Source: Polytrichum commune (taxonomy: Eukaryota; Streptophyta; Polytrichopsida; Polytrichales; Polytrichaceae). Taken from it: a stretch of 60,000 nucleotides of DNA. This document shows, piece after piece, positions 45,756 through 58,222 of this stretch. Both the position numbers and the translations under genes were made by a program. Location: assembly GCA_950295325.1 (NCBI GenBank), contig OX485806.1, forward strand, positions 31,374,001 through 31,434,000, in the 5' to 3' direction. The stretch's first letter is position 1; each line of letters starts with the position of its first letter. The notes under the pieces are model-generated. The model saw only the letters and a list, made by a program, of their open reading frames with translations. It made no database searches and was not told the DNA's origin.

Positions 45756-48000
45756 ATGGGACGATTTCCACCCCCCCCCCTTGTTGTCGTGCAAATAATG
45801 GAGCCCAGGCTGGCCCCAGGCACTGTCGTTTCCAAAATGCCCACCCACACACACAAGTCTGGTGCAAGAAGCAGCTTGTGATTTTCCCCCGTGTTTTATT
45901 TTAACTTAAGTGTTGGAAGCGAAGCCGTAAGTACCAAAGCCTGCAGTCTGAGGAGTCACAGCTGGAAATGAGCTCGGAGTTCAATGCAATCGCCATAACT
46001 TGCAAAATATTTCCTCTCCATCACCAACACTGTCCTCACAGCAATTGTGTGTGCGGGAGTGCTATATACGTCACTTTTACTTTATAAAAACACACTCTCT
46101 CTCTTCTCTCTCTCTCTACGTTTTGAGAGGAGCTATAGGTTATGTTATACTCCAATTCTGCAATAGTTTATTGTTCAGGGGGTGGGTTGGTTGGTGGGTA
46201 GTGGAGTGGTTCATAAATGCTCCAAAACTTGTCGTTACCTTCAATACCATTCTTTAGTAGTTCACAACCATTATGTGAATGGAAAGTCGAAACTTTTGAG
46301 AGTGGATGGAAAGTCTGTTTGGGCATAACCTACCATGGGTGACAAGCATGTTCGTGACAAATTCATGTAAAGTTTGAGGAAAGATAAACTATGACATGTC
46401 GTTTTTTTTTTTCTGTTGGTTGAAACCTCTACAGAAATCCACGTATCGTTTTAAACATTAGCATTTTGGCACCAAAAGTTTGGACTTGCTTATCATCTAT
46501 GGGTAGTAGACTCTCTTGACTTGGCTGGCACATCATGTTCTCCGCACTTAGGTACCACCGATGATGTTCTTGCAACGATTCATGTTAGACACAAACCGAA
46601 GCATTGTTGAAGAAAAAACACCGTTTAAGTAGTGTTGAGATCCGAAAAAAATCTTCTTGGTACAAATATGAAGTGATGTATGGCATGGGTTCTCTAAAGT
46701 TGGCTCCTCCGATTTTGAATGGCTTTCACAATGAGAATCACGTGGTTTTATCACTCGTTCATGCATTCTAGATGGTTTTATGATCTATAACACCAGTAGA
46801 TATAAGTCAATTTCATAGATTTTGTAACCATCTAGTGGCGATGAACAAGTGCTAGGATCACGTCATCCTTGTGATGTGTACTAAAATTATAAAGGGTTAT
46901 CTTGAAGGAACGCATGGTCAAGACGTTGTTAAGGCTTAATAGTTTGTTTTAGGGGACCAACTTCAATGTAAGAATGCATCTAGGAAATGCTCTTATGTTT
47001 ATAATTAAATCTAGAATTGATATCGTCAAGCGCTTTGATATGCTCGATTCCCCATTTTTATGAGAGACTGTCTCATCTCAATTTGCTAGAGGGATCACTA
47101 ATTCTCTTTTGGTGGATGAGTTTATGATCTTTGAAGAGAACAACAACCCTAGGGTTGAATGCCTATTGTTAAGCTTGTTTCCAAAAGCAAGTTGCCATTG
47201 TTTGAAAGGGTTTGAAACCATCAAAATATCATGATTCTTCATATCGTTATTGCTTGAATGAGTAGACTAGCATTTGCAAATTTCCAAAAGATGATGTCGA
47301 GATCTTACATAATTGATTTTTCACTTTCCATATTTTCAACTGGATGTCAGAGTTGGGATGTCCTTGGATCCTCAAAATATGATATGAGATTTTAGCAACA
47401 ATTTGTGGAATTCTCGGATCTCCCATGTTGTTGCTATAGTTTTTCAATGTCACACCCCCCCACACACACACACTCCACTATCTCGACTATTGAACCTAGA
47501 ACGAGTAACAAACTTTGAACACGTAATCCAACATCTTTTGAACACGTGTATTATTTGGCATCTATTCTTAAATCCAAACGTTACCACACACCGCTCAAAT
47601 ATAAGTGTTCAATCAAGATAAGTAACCGAACCAGATACATTCATGTTAAGTATCTATCAACTTGCTGTTTCAGAAACAAGAAGATATCAACAATGTTTCC
47701 CAACCTGGACACCCTCATTCTCCATCAAAACATGGTCACACTGCAGCTCTGAATGCTGTTCGATAACTTATATCCACCACAATGATATCACCTCTAATGA
47801 CGTCGACCATGGCCGATATCTCAGTATTTCTTGACACGATACAAATCAAATCGAAATCGAAATCGAAATCGAAAACGAAACAACACAACACAACACAACA
47901 CAAAACAAGAACGACAGTAGTGATAATGTGACAAGGCAAAGCCATGTTACCTTGCCCGCAAAACTATGAGACCAGTTGTGTGTATGGTATGGCCTCTATG
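45756..48000. other. No recognised gene; several simple repeats
   Basis: Contains C10 (45771-45780), a CT-rich microsatellite (about 46093-46118), CA repeats (about 47455-47472) and a composite run of CGAAAT then ACAAC units (about 47848-47905). Open frames 46000-46257, 46548-46766 (minus), 47403-47752 and 47736-47945 (minus) have no recognisable domain. Confidence 0.5.
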
Positions 48001-48016
48001 TAGCTCCTGCACAAAT

Positions 48017-48808
48017 TACTGCCTGCACACTGGAGGTTCTTAAGTCTAACCTCGTTAACATGACACTCGTTTACATGACACCCTCGATATTACAACACAT
48101 TTTTGCAAGACCCAACTTTTCAGTCCAAAACTCCCTCTTTTTATACGACTACGACACTCGATAATGCGACATTTAGAATCTCCGTTTTGTCGTATTAAAG
48201 AGGTAGTTAATGCTGAAATTTCTTGCGTCTATGTTATGTACATATGAAGTACATCCATTTTCACTTGGGGGCTTCACTTATCATTGGAAACTTAATGAGA
48301 ATTAGGGTTACTAGTGTAGAATGGACATGGTTGGGGTTATCGTGGCCTCCTACCTAATATGTTGCCTTGTACATGTCGGGTGATATAATATCACCAATAT
48401 CTTGATGCTAAACGTCATGTATGATTGTAGTCTGGTTTCTTATAAGAGAACTCTTCATATTTTGGTGTTAATGAAATTATTAGTTTTCAAAAGTTAACAA
48501 GGAATTTAGATAAGATGACAGTTGCTAACTTGGCTAGGCAACACCATAAATCTTTGGACTCCTATTTCAAGATTTTTTGAGAATATTTATATTTACTTGG
48601 AGTTATGAGTTATTATTTCATACCATCCACATTGCTTGAACTCGTTGTATGTATTTTAAAGCTCATATTACTTGTGTTTTTGTATTCACTCAATAGTACG
48701 ACAATTTTACTCCATTTGTCATATTAATGAGAAGACGGCGCCTCGAAGAATACGACTTTTTTTTATTGTGTTTCCCAAACGTGTCATACTAAAGAGGGAG
48801 AACAGTAC
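48017..48808. mobile_element. pogo/Tigger-like non-autonomous element remnant with 15-bp iterons
   Basis: The left cluster has head-to-tail 15-mers: CTCGTTAACATGACA (48051), CTCGTTTACATGACA (48066), CTCGATATTACAACA (48083), CTCTTTTTATACGAC (48135) and CTCGATAATGCGACA (48157), plus an inverted TGTCGTATTAAAGAG (48188). The right cluster has CTCAATAGTACGACA (48689), inverted TGTCATATTAATGAG (48717), CTCGAAGAATACGAC (48742) and inverted TGTCATACTAAAGAG (48782). Read inward, the right end is TA-CTG..CTCTTTAGTATGACA, which resembles pogo/Tigger termini. The exact left end is uncertain. The interior is non-coding. Confidence 0.55.
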
Positions 48809-51800
48809 TTCGATCTCTATTGATTTCGACACTCCTCCAGCAGCTGATTGATCACAGTTACATGTGCAACTTGTGCATGTGTGTCTGCTTGAATTTAGTG
48901 CAACCTTTCCTGCCATGGCCACTTTCACTCACCTCATGGTGAGAATAGAATCAATTAAGGGGGGCAACACCGGCGTTCCACTAGAAAACATGGTGCAACA
49001 AAAGTCAGGATCCCGTTCCATGTGTCAAAGTAAAATTCATAAAAGTCTTAGAAAATAGATAAGGTATTTGATGTTAATTTTGAGGATACAGTGAGGTATA
49101 ATTTGAGAATATTTGTAGGTAATATATGAAATATTTCATGACTATGTGTGTTTGTCTTATATGGTTCATAAAACCTACAAGGGATTTACCCTCCTTCCCT
49201 CCCTCTCTCCCCTAACAACAAACCAAATGCATGCGTCTTGTAGTTAAGTTTTTGTTGTGACTTAGAATAACGAATAGACAAGGTACATATTCTCAAGGAA
49301 TGCTTGATTGGTATTTTTTATATGCATTTGTCACATTACAATTCATTAAGTAGACGAAAAGGTTGTTATTTCACGATAAAAACACAACTGACATGTCTTT
49401 AACTCTTCTTCCTCTCTAAGGGTTCTTCTCATGACCTCTCTTCCAAAATCTCATTTAGTCTTGTCTTTTGATGTGGTATGTATGTTTATGTTCCCTCACG
49501 GTAAAGTGTAACAATAGTCTTTGGTATCACGATCTTTTTGAGTGCAACAATTGTCTTTGTAAGCATTGGCCAATACATCTTCAAATCATAACCAATTCCT
49601 TCATTAGGTGGTCAATGTTAATTCAAATGCAAGAAAAATTGTTCATTTGTTACTTCCAAGATTTGATTGTTACTTACAATTATGTATTTAATAGCTAAAA
49701 CCAAGGTCAAGCCTGCCTGTATTTAATGTCTTGACTGCCTTGCACAATTTAAATCACTAATAACAACAACCAGGGCAACACACAAGACCATAGTCAAGTT
49801 GGTTAGCTTACACTTCACTCTCATAAATTATAGTTCCTAGACTAGATATCAGTCTAAGATTTTACTTTCATCCAAGGATAACTCATGCGTAAATAAAATT
49901 TGGTAATTCAAAGTTTCTCCTAACACTTTAACACACAATCTATCATCCCCACAGTTACTCAATGGTCATGGTTATTTCTCATCACACTCGGTTGGTAATA
50001 TGGATCAGAATGACTTTGACACATTGACTATAGTTCTTTTGTCAATTATAATCAAAAACTTAATCACATGGTTCACCATGTCTCTTGCACTTCCCTCTCA
50101 CATGGTCTCAACAATCGTCAATAGTTTCCTCTCTCATGCTAGTTTTTGTCCTACTTTCTTCCTAACTTCTTTCCCTATCACATGGTTAACTCCCTCAACC
50201 GCACTCTCTCAGTGTAGAGTGCTATCTCAATTGCCAATGGCTTCATCTTCATCACCTACTTAATTTGTTTGTGCTTCGTCTTAGTCTCAATCACTTTAGA
50301 TTCTTTCTCTTAGTGATAATAGATTAGAGTTAAACTTCACCCCTAATTCTTATACATCTTTAATATCACCTTTTTTGGCCAATGGTTTTACATGGGTTCT
50401 CTTCCACTTCCTATGGATTTGTTCATTGTTCTAAGCTCCTTCTTTTCAATTATAGTTTACTTCACTAAACCAATCTTGGGCTAATTGTTTACTCTTATGG
50501 TAGAATTTCCACTTATCTTTCTAACACTTCAATACTTGTTGTATACTCTCAATCTTGAGACATAATTTTATCACATAAATCACTCAACCTTTCTCAATGG
50601 AAACGCTAAGAAGTTTACAACTAATTACATACAATCGTTGTCGAACTATGCTCATGGCGCTCCTTCCCTAATTCAATGTGTATTAACTCAACATTCATAC
50701 ACCTAAACAAACTGACAATAATGATCACCCAAGTACAATTTACATTCCGATCACATTCAACTATGAACATATTCTCATTTCATCGGAAAACACTACAAGC
50801 ATGCTTCACATAATGTTCTTGACAATAGTTTCAAGTCTAGGAATCACTCCCTTTGACAATTGTTCTCTTGGCTTCACACCCTTTGTGAAGAACTATATTT
50901 TTTGAAAGTTAAAAAGTATAACCTCACAAGTAGTTAATCTACCAATGGAGGCAAGTCTATAGTTTTTTATTTACGCTCAAAAAATTCAAGAAAATCCTCA
51001 CTTTCTTTCCTCCATGTGCCCCCTCATGGCAGAGGGGGAAGATTGTAGTTCTAACTGCCTAGCTTCATCCATAGTTCACTACTTTCATCCATTGAAGTAC
51101 AATTTCTATCTACACATCAATAAAATGTTTGTAGTGAACTTAATAGCCTAGAAATTTGGCTCACACGTCCCTACAATTACAAGCTCTTCTTCTTCTTCTT
51201 CTTCTTCTTCTTCTTTAACCACCTTCACTTACCTCATAGTGAGAATGAATTCGATGAGCGTGAAGGATCGTTGAGTACAAGACTATAGAATAGTCTAGTT
51301 GCAAGACGGTAATAAAAATCCAGCCCTATTCATTAACAATCTAATTGGACTCTAAGTTGTAACCACAAAATGAATGGGCTCTTAACACATGAATGTTGAC
51401 GTCAATTTTTTGGGCTTTCATAGATTGATTAAACTTTATGCTGGAGTTACAAATTGAACGAGCTTCAATTCCAAAGAAAACATGTACAACCACCAAGGGA
51501 GGCAAGACCCCAAAATCACCTCTCTCCCGGGGAGCAATGTCACAAGACCCATAGTTAGTTGTTAGCTATTCCAAAGGACTCTAGTTAGCTCGCATATGTC
51601 ACCAAACACCATTGAAATTATTAAGCATACTCTCTTGAACAATAGGAGGGACTTCATTGAAGCCCTCTACTACATTTTGTAAACTCAATAGTCTAAAGGG
51701 GCCTACCACACAAGGTGTTGTTGTTGTTGCTATGGCCATCTACCTATATTGATACAAAAATGAAATGTTGATTGAAATTTTGACTATTTGATTTCAAAAG

Positions 51801-53566
51801 TCACTTGACCATTCTACACCCATTCTATAAGGTAGTGATTCTTTTTAGACCACATTGATAAGGTTATAACGTTAAAGAATCTTCACAAGCTTCATGGATA
51901 TAACTGATTTATTGTTGATTCCAATATTCACAAGTTAATGAAGTAATAAGATTAAGGGCTCATATTTTAGCAAAGTACTAAGTAACAAACTATATGCTAT
52001 CAATCTATGAAAGTTCTTTAGACATAAAAATATTATGGGAAGCTCATTTACCATAATTGTAGGAAACTAATTTATAACGATATTTTCCACTTTCAAAAGG
52101 AAACTTGACAAAGAAACAAGATTCACTCAAAAAATATAGCTATGACAAGTATTATTATTTATTAAATATAACTTAATTTTCAATACGTTAACTTGAAATT
52201 TCTCCCACACATAAACCAATTATTTCTCTATTTATTTCAAGTAACCCTGCTTTATAACAAGAATAAAGGACTATCTAAGAGAGGAGGGGGTGGTTCACAC
52301 ACTCCCCTAGTCTCTACCCCATGAGCATCTTTTACCCAATTTAGCGCAAAGAAGCAAAAGTTTACAATCTATGTTCCTTGCAACGTAATTAAGAATGTGT
52401 GGGCCATGTTATAGAATTGATATTCAACAATTGACTTTGGTTATGAATAGCAAGTCCTCCCAAAGAGGGACACAACTCCTAAGGCTTGTTGTGTGCCTCT
52501 TTGGAGGACTTTGCGGATAACTCTAACAATTACCAATGCTCATGTTAGAAGGCCATGGTAATCTCTTGGCTAAATTGTAGTTGGTAAGGAGTTCTAAACA
52601 GAACACACGTCGTCGTTGTTTGATCAAATGCAAGGATTGATGTTGTTATCGATGAAGGCTTTAACTTGGGACAATGCTTGGCTTCAAATCTTGTAGATAT
52701 CATCGCGGGATGGTAGGTTGTAAGTACATGATTGAGGGGTTTATCACACCGGCCAGTTCAGACACCATCCATCGGCATCTCCGGCTGTAATGATTTGAAA
52801 GTGGTGGGCCAACATCTATTCCTCAACATAATCTCCAGCAATTTCACAGCTGGAATTGAACATAAATTTTAGTGTGATTGGGGCATGAGTGGACAAGCAA
52901 GTCTTGTTGACAAATTAAGAGGCTCCCACAACTTACTTGCCCCTCGAAAGCATCCTCTCCAAATTCTAGTTATTTTCATGACTTAGAGAGCAACAATAGT
53001 GTAGATCCTAGAATACTAGTCTAGAACTCTCAAAGTTACCATGTTTACTAAATATTTGTCCAACCGCAAACACCATGATTGACCATTCATTGTCGTATAT
53101 TGAGCTCTCATGTCTTGAATACACATGTTTTGAAGGTCACATACATGTGACGGTGCCATTTAGTGAACACTATTGTGCTTAGTTGGCTAGCAATTGCGCA
53201 TTCTCATTTCAAGTTTCAAGATCGAAGTTGAGATGAAGGTCATAGTGGCAATTCTCTAAAGCTCCTTAAACGATCACATTGGCCTTGCCAATTGCGTTGG
53301 TGGTTGAACCTAATACATAGAATGATATCCATATTTTGAGCACATGGTCCAATCATATTGTAACACTTGTCATTTTGGCGTTTGTTCTTAAATGCAAGCC
53401 ATGCCAATGTTGATTATCATTGTTGATAACATTGCTTATTGATACCATGCATTCACCTATATAGGTAACCTATACCACACCAAAACTAAGTTTCAATACA
53501 TCATGGTTTGAAATGTGAAGGTTCCTAATGCAAACATAGGTGTACGACTGAGAGGAGCAAGTGTAG
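48809..53566. other. Long AT-rich stretch without recognised genes
   Basis: Only simple features are visible: a CTT triplet run (about 51184-51215) and a ~40-bp string shared between about 48918 and 51222 (TTCACT(C/T)ACCTCAT(G/A)GTGAGAAT). Open frames 48864-49058, 49468-49698 and 50000-50263 lack any recognisable domain. Confidence 0.5.
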
Positions 53567-53569
53567 TGA

Positions 53570-54068
53570 GGGCCACTTCACACACGAGCCAAGAGCCGTG
53601 ACCATGAAATTGTGAGAGCCCAAAAGAAAGTGTCCAAAGGCCGTCCCAATACACCTCCAGAATCATGTAGTGGGGTCATGGATCCTCAAGTGTAGTGTGA
53701 ACCCATTTGTGACCGGGCCCTCAACCAAATCTTATTTCAATGAATTTCTATTCATGTGAGTCCTCACACATGATAAAATAGAACAAATCAACGGCTGTGA
53801 GCATTCGGAGTGCCATGGTCTCCTGGTTTTGTGTTAAGCCTACCTCCAAGAAATGGTTCTTGAAAATAGTCCAAATGACCATGAAACATGATCCATTGGA
53901 TGCCATGTCGGAATCCATGTAGACTTTACATGCATCTTGCATTCACCTACTCCGTTGGTCCCTCAAGTGTAGTGTGAAGTGAACTTGGACCGGGTCCGCC
54001 TTTTCCACCAACGAGAGTGCTTGAAGTGTAATGGTCACGGGCTCTCAGTCTCGTGTGTGAAGTGGCCC
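53570..54068. mobile_element. PIF/Harbinger-like MITE (499 bp)
   Basis: Long terminal inverted repeats start GGGCCACTTCACACACGAG at both ends and continue through GAGCC.GTGACCAT, about 38 bp in all with small gaps. Flanking trinucleotides are TGA (53567-53569) and TTA (54069-54071), close to the TWA target preferred by PIF/Harbinger, whose ends typically begin GG.CC. Internal blocks match the element and array at 29.8-31.4 kb. No transposase frame; minus-strand open frame 53942-53748 lies inside and is not recognisable. Confidence 0.75.
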
Positions 54069-54388
54069 TTAACTTAGTTCTCTGACTACATAAAAACTTG
54101 AGGCCCCACAAGAAGCTTGGTCAGAAAATTATTGCAGAAAGTGATATGTAGGTTAGGTGTGGTGAGGGTAGGCGGCCCTTTTCCATCATCCGGTGTGAGT
54201 TTGTGTTTTTCACTTTTATTAGCATCCATGGTACTGGCAGTGTGTACTTTGAAGGTGCATGCCTTATACAATCTGTACACGGCCCGTGCAATTGTTCCGT
54301 GTCGACTCCATCATCTCTCCCACTTGCATGTGGAGGAGGAGAGGAAGGAGGAGGAGCATGCAGGTCATCATGAAGAAACGCCCGATTT

Positions 54389-55815
54389 ATGGGCCATCTT
54401 GAGTGCAAGATCCCACCAAAAGTGGCTGCTATGTAGTATGTCGTTTAATTCCCGAGCGTAAGGTGTGTAGCATATGTGGGTGTTCTTCGGTTAGTTTTTT
54501 TTTATGTTCTCCATCTGCTACCGAATAAATTCACACAACTGGGAAGTTGTGTTGCATTTGCAAATCTATGATGAAGCATCGTTGAAAATCAAAGGTTCCT
54601 TGATTTAGATAAGCTTGTTGAAAGTGCATATTTGTTGATTCTTTAACTGAATGCATAGGTCATTCTTGTTATGGGCCATCTTGAGTGCAAGATCCCACCA
54701 AAAGTGGCTGCTATGCAGTATGTCGCTTAATCCCCGAGCGTAAGGTGTGTAGCATATGTGGGTGTTCTTCGGTTAGTTTTATTTTATATTATTTTATTTT
54801 TTATGTTCTCCATCTTCTACCAAATAACTTCACACAACCGGGAAGTTGTGTTGCATTTGCAAATCTATGATGAAGCATCGATGAAAATCAACGGTTCCTT
54901 GATTTAGATAAGGTTGTCGAAAGTGCATGTTTGTTGATTCCTTGACTAAATACATAGGTCATTCTTGTTATGGGCCATCTTGAGTGCAAGATCCCATCAA
55001 AAGTGGTTGCTATGTAGTATGTCGTTTAATCCCTGAGCGTAAGGTGTGTAACGTATGTGAGTGTTATTTGGTTAGTTTTTTTTATGTCCTCTATCTTCTA
55101 CCGAATAAATTTATACAACCGGGAAGTTGTGTTGCATTTGCAAATCTATGATGAAGCATCTACAAAAATCAAAGGTTCCTTGATTTAGATAAGGTTGTCG
55201 AAAGTGCATGTTTGTTGATTCCTTGACTAAATACATAGGTCATTCTTGTTATGGGTCATCTTGAGTGCAAGATCCCACCAAAAGTGGCTGGTATGTAGTA
55301 TGTCGCTTAATCCATGAGCGTAAGGTGTGTAACGTATGTGGGTGTTCTTCGGTTAGGTTTTTTTATGTTCTCCATCTTCTACCGAATAAATTCACACAAC
55401 CGGGAAGTTGTGTTGCATTTGCAAATCTATGATGAAGCATCGGCAAAAATCAACGGTTCCTTGATTTAGATAAGGTTGTCGAAAGTGCATGTTTGTTGAT
55501 TCCTTAATTAAACACATAGGTCATTCCTATTAAAGGCCATCTTGAGTGCAAGATCCCACCAAAAATGGCCACTAGTATGTAGCCTAACCCCCAAGCATAA
55601 GTGAGGAATGTAAGGTATGTGGGTGTTGTTCAGTTAGTTTTTCATGTTCTCCATTTTCTACTGAAATAGATTTACACAATTGGGAAACTTGTGTTGCGTT
55701 GCAAATCTACAATGAAGCATCAACTAAAATCGGAGGTTCTTTAATTTGAGACATGGAAGTACATGTTTGTTGATTCCTTAATTCAATACATAGGTCATCT
55801 TAATTGTGTTCACTA
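54389..55815. repeat. ~285-bp tandem array, five units
   Basis: Units start ATGGGCCATCTTGAGTGCAA at 54389, 54671, 54970 and 55251, with a diverged unit at about 55533. The spacing is 281-299. Each carries GATCCCACCAAAAGTGGC, AACCGGGAAGTTGTGTTGCA and ATTTAGATAAGGTTGTCGAA. The first four are close to each other; the fifth is clearly older or degenerate. Open frames 54117-54461 and 54685-54870 overlap units without sharing a conserved reading. Confidence 0.92.
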
Positions 55816-57100
55816 TACACTGTGGAGTAGTTGATAAATTTTGAAGATGTAGCACTAGGAGAAAACTTGTCCATTCCAACCATTTGTTGCAACTTGTCAA
55901 CTGTAGCTCATGGTAGGATAATATATACTCCTTTGGTAAGATGACTTCACAAAAGTGCAAACTCAATTTTATGAAGGTTTCCAAGCTAATTCGTGTACCT
56001 TCCAAACAATGTTACCATAGTGTTCTACCAATTTCATGAACCCTCTAAATTAGTTTAGATTCATCTAGACCTACTTGACATGTAGCACAACCTGAATTTC
56101 ATGATAGTGGACATTTACCTTTAGCAATTTCATGAGTCTTCCAGACCAATTTCATAATATTTTTGCACTATGTGGTTTTCATATTCTCAACCTCTCAACT
56201 TCTTGCCTCCTTATTTTGCATTCTTTGCCTTCTCGTTGTTCATGGTTCCTCTTTGTTTCGTGTTTACCTGGAAGCCTCTAGCCTTGATGTTGATTTTTCT
56301 TTGGTGTTTCATTATAATACCCCAAAGCCAAAAGCAAGTAGTGTCGGTTCGTCTTTGGTCTTTGATTACTATATATCGAAGCAAGTAACACAAACCCAAT
56401 GTAGTTGGAGTGTGCAATCTCGTGGAGTTGAGAGTGTAGTGTGATTGTGGATTTGATTGTGGGAAGAGTGTTGGCCATGTGAGCAAAGTGCAAAACATCT
56501 TCGGAGTGTTGTGTCTAGTTTTGCAACGTCTAGTTGTTGCAATATCCAGTTATAGCGTTCTTTGTGAAATAAAATTATACAGTTCATGAAATTGATTTTT
56601 TGTAGTTGTGAATATGGGCACCAAACCATGAAATTGTTTACATTATGTGTTGAAATTGGTTGAAAGTTATGGTTAAATTGGTCGTCTATGTAGGGGACTT
56701 GGTTCACGATTACAATGAAATTGGTAGAAACTATTGCTGAATTGGTTTATACAATCATGAAATTGTGTTCACACTTTTGTGAATTGTTCTTACTAAAGGA
56801 GTAAATAAATCATTCCGGTTGTCAATTGGAGGTTTTGGGTTGCGGATTTTGGAAAAATGGCAACCAAAATAATTTATTTATGCATTTTCTTGTCATGAGT
56901 TGCAGTGCACAAGTTACAATAGATGGTCAGAACGGATGAGTTCTCTCTTTATTTCAACACGTGTTTTTTTCTTCTGTAGAAGGTAGAACGTTTAGATTTC
57001 TTGTGGTCAATAGAAATGTAATGAAAGAGGCATGAGAAACAATAAGGTTAGAATAAGTCTACAACACTAGTCCAAAGAGGGATAAAAGTTATCCCATAAT
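55816..57100. other. No recognised gene
   Basis: Open frames on both strands (56163-56444 plus, 56211-56498 minus, 56369-56707 minus) overlap one another and show no domain. No repeat structure was noticed. Confidence 0.45.
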
Positions 57101-57108
57101 GTTTGTAT

Positions 57109-58222
57109 CCCGGGTACGCAACTCCCGTATTATGTGGTCTTGATTATAATCACTTATAATGTGTTTTAGTCCAATATTTAGTGATACAATTTGTTTTAAT
57201 GTAGGAAACCCTTGTAGCCCTTCTAACAAGGAATCCAAAAATGTAATTATATATAGGAAATGAATATATTTTGAAGCATATAATTGCATTAAAAACCTAA
57301 TTATATGATTTTTTTTAATACATGTACCATAGGTCAAACTACCCAACTTTTTGGACTTTTTAATAAAATTTTAACATTGTGAATGACTTATAATTTTAAT
57401 GGAAGGCAACTATTCGTGGCTTATAATTCTAATTGGAGGCAAATATTCGCGTGGATTTTTTAAAATTATGTATAGGCAACCTACTGGCGTGCCTACTGGT
57501 CTAACTGTTGGGATAGAAAACTAATGATTTGTGTTAGGATACAGTTGAGGTATGTATTTTTAAGACCATATACATCATATGGTGCCCCGACTACTCAAGG
57601 GTATCATGGGGTATTTCAAAATATCACGGGTTCCCGGTTTAGGGTCAGGGCTTAGGGTTTGAGGCTTCTATATATTCGCTTTGAAGCTTTTGTGTTCGGT
57701 TTTGGAGCCTTTGTGTCTTTGCTTTGGAGTGTGCGGCTTTGCTTTGGAGCCTTTGTGTGGTTGCTTTGGAGTGTGCTTGTGCTTATTTGGGAGGGTCATC
57801 CTTGGCTTAAACAAACACATGGATTGTGAGATGAAGGGTAGAGGCTCATGTAGTGGAGGTAGAGATAGGGAGAAGGAATATGTTACACCTGTAATTGCCA
57901 CAACTCCTTCCAAAAGAGGGAGACCTCGAAAGGACCCTCTATCATTTGTGAATACTAATCTGACATCTACATTGAATACCCCTCTTAGACGCTCTACAAG
58001 GTTAAAAAACTAGGTGTTTCAATTGTTTATATACGTTGGAGTTTTTTTTTAATAAATATGCAACCCAACTTTTTTTTCATCTCATTTTATTTAATTTGGT
58101 CTTCACCCAACTTTTTGATCATTTTAATTGATATAATTTGATATAATTTTTACAAAAGCCATCCTCTAAGCCGTTTTTAGTACGATGCCCCCTGCGTATA
58201 ATATGGGAGTTGCATACCCGGG
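57109..58222 (+). mobile_element. 1,114-bp TIR element with perfect 8-bp TSD carrying an AT-hook ORF
   Basis: Both ends begin, read inward, CCCGGGTAYGCAACTCCC, and stay similar for 25 bases (23 identical). The flanks are a perfect 8-bp duplication, GTTTGTAT (57101-57108 and 58223-58230). Subterminal CCCAACTTTTTG strings occur near both ends. An 8-bp TSD allows hAT or a related superfamily, but the CCCGGG terminus is not the usual hAT end, so the class is left open. It encloses one small ORF and no transposase. Confidence 0.88.
57819..58013 (+). CDS. Small basic AT-hook protein inside a TIR element
   Basis: A 64-codon frame starting MDCEMKGRG; the same frame is open from 57681. The upstream part is a translated 39-base repeat rich in Cys, Leu and Phe, so the internal Met is the better start. 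It contains a canonical AT-hook core, SKRGRPRKDP (GRP at about residues 34-36 from this start), and ends in a basic tail, RRSTRLKN. AT-hooks bind the minor groove of AT-rich DNA, so a DNA-binding role is likely, perhaps on the AT-rich element itself. A TATA-like CTATATATT lies at about 57668-57676. It may be a truncated accessory protein or part of a captured gene. Whether it is expressed is unknown. Confidence 0.45.
   Translation: MDCEMKGRGSCSGGRDREKEYVTPVIATTPSKRGRPRKDPLSFVNTNLTSTLNTPLRRSTRLKN

Noticed and set aside
51028-51050. GGCAGAGGGGGAAGATTGTAG as a copia polypurine tract and LTR start
   Set aside because: The motif is typical, but no pol reading precedes it and no matching LTR could be found, so it is not called.
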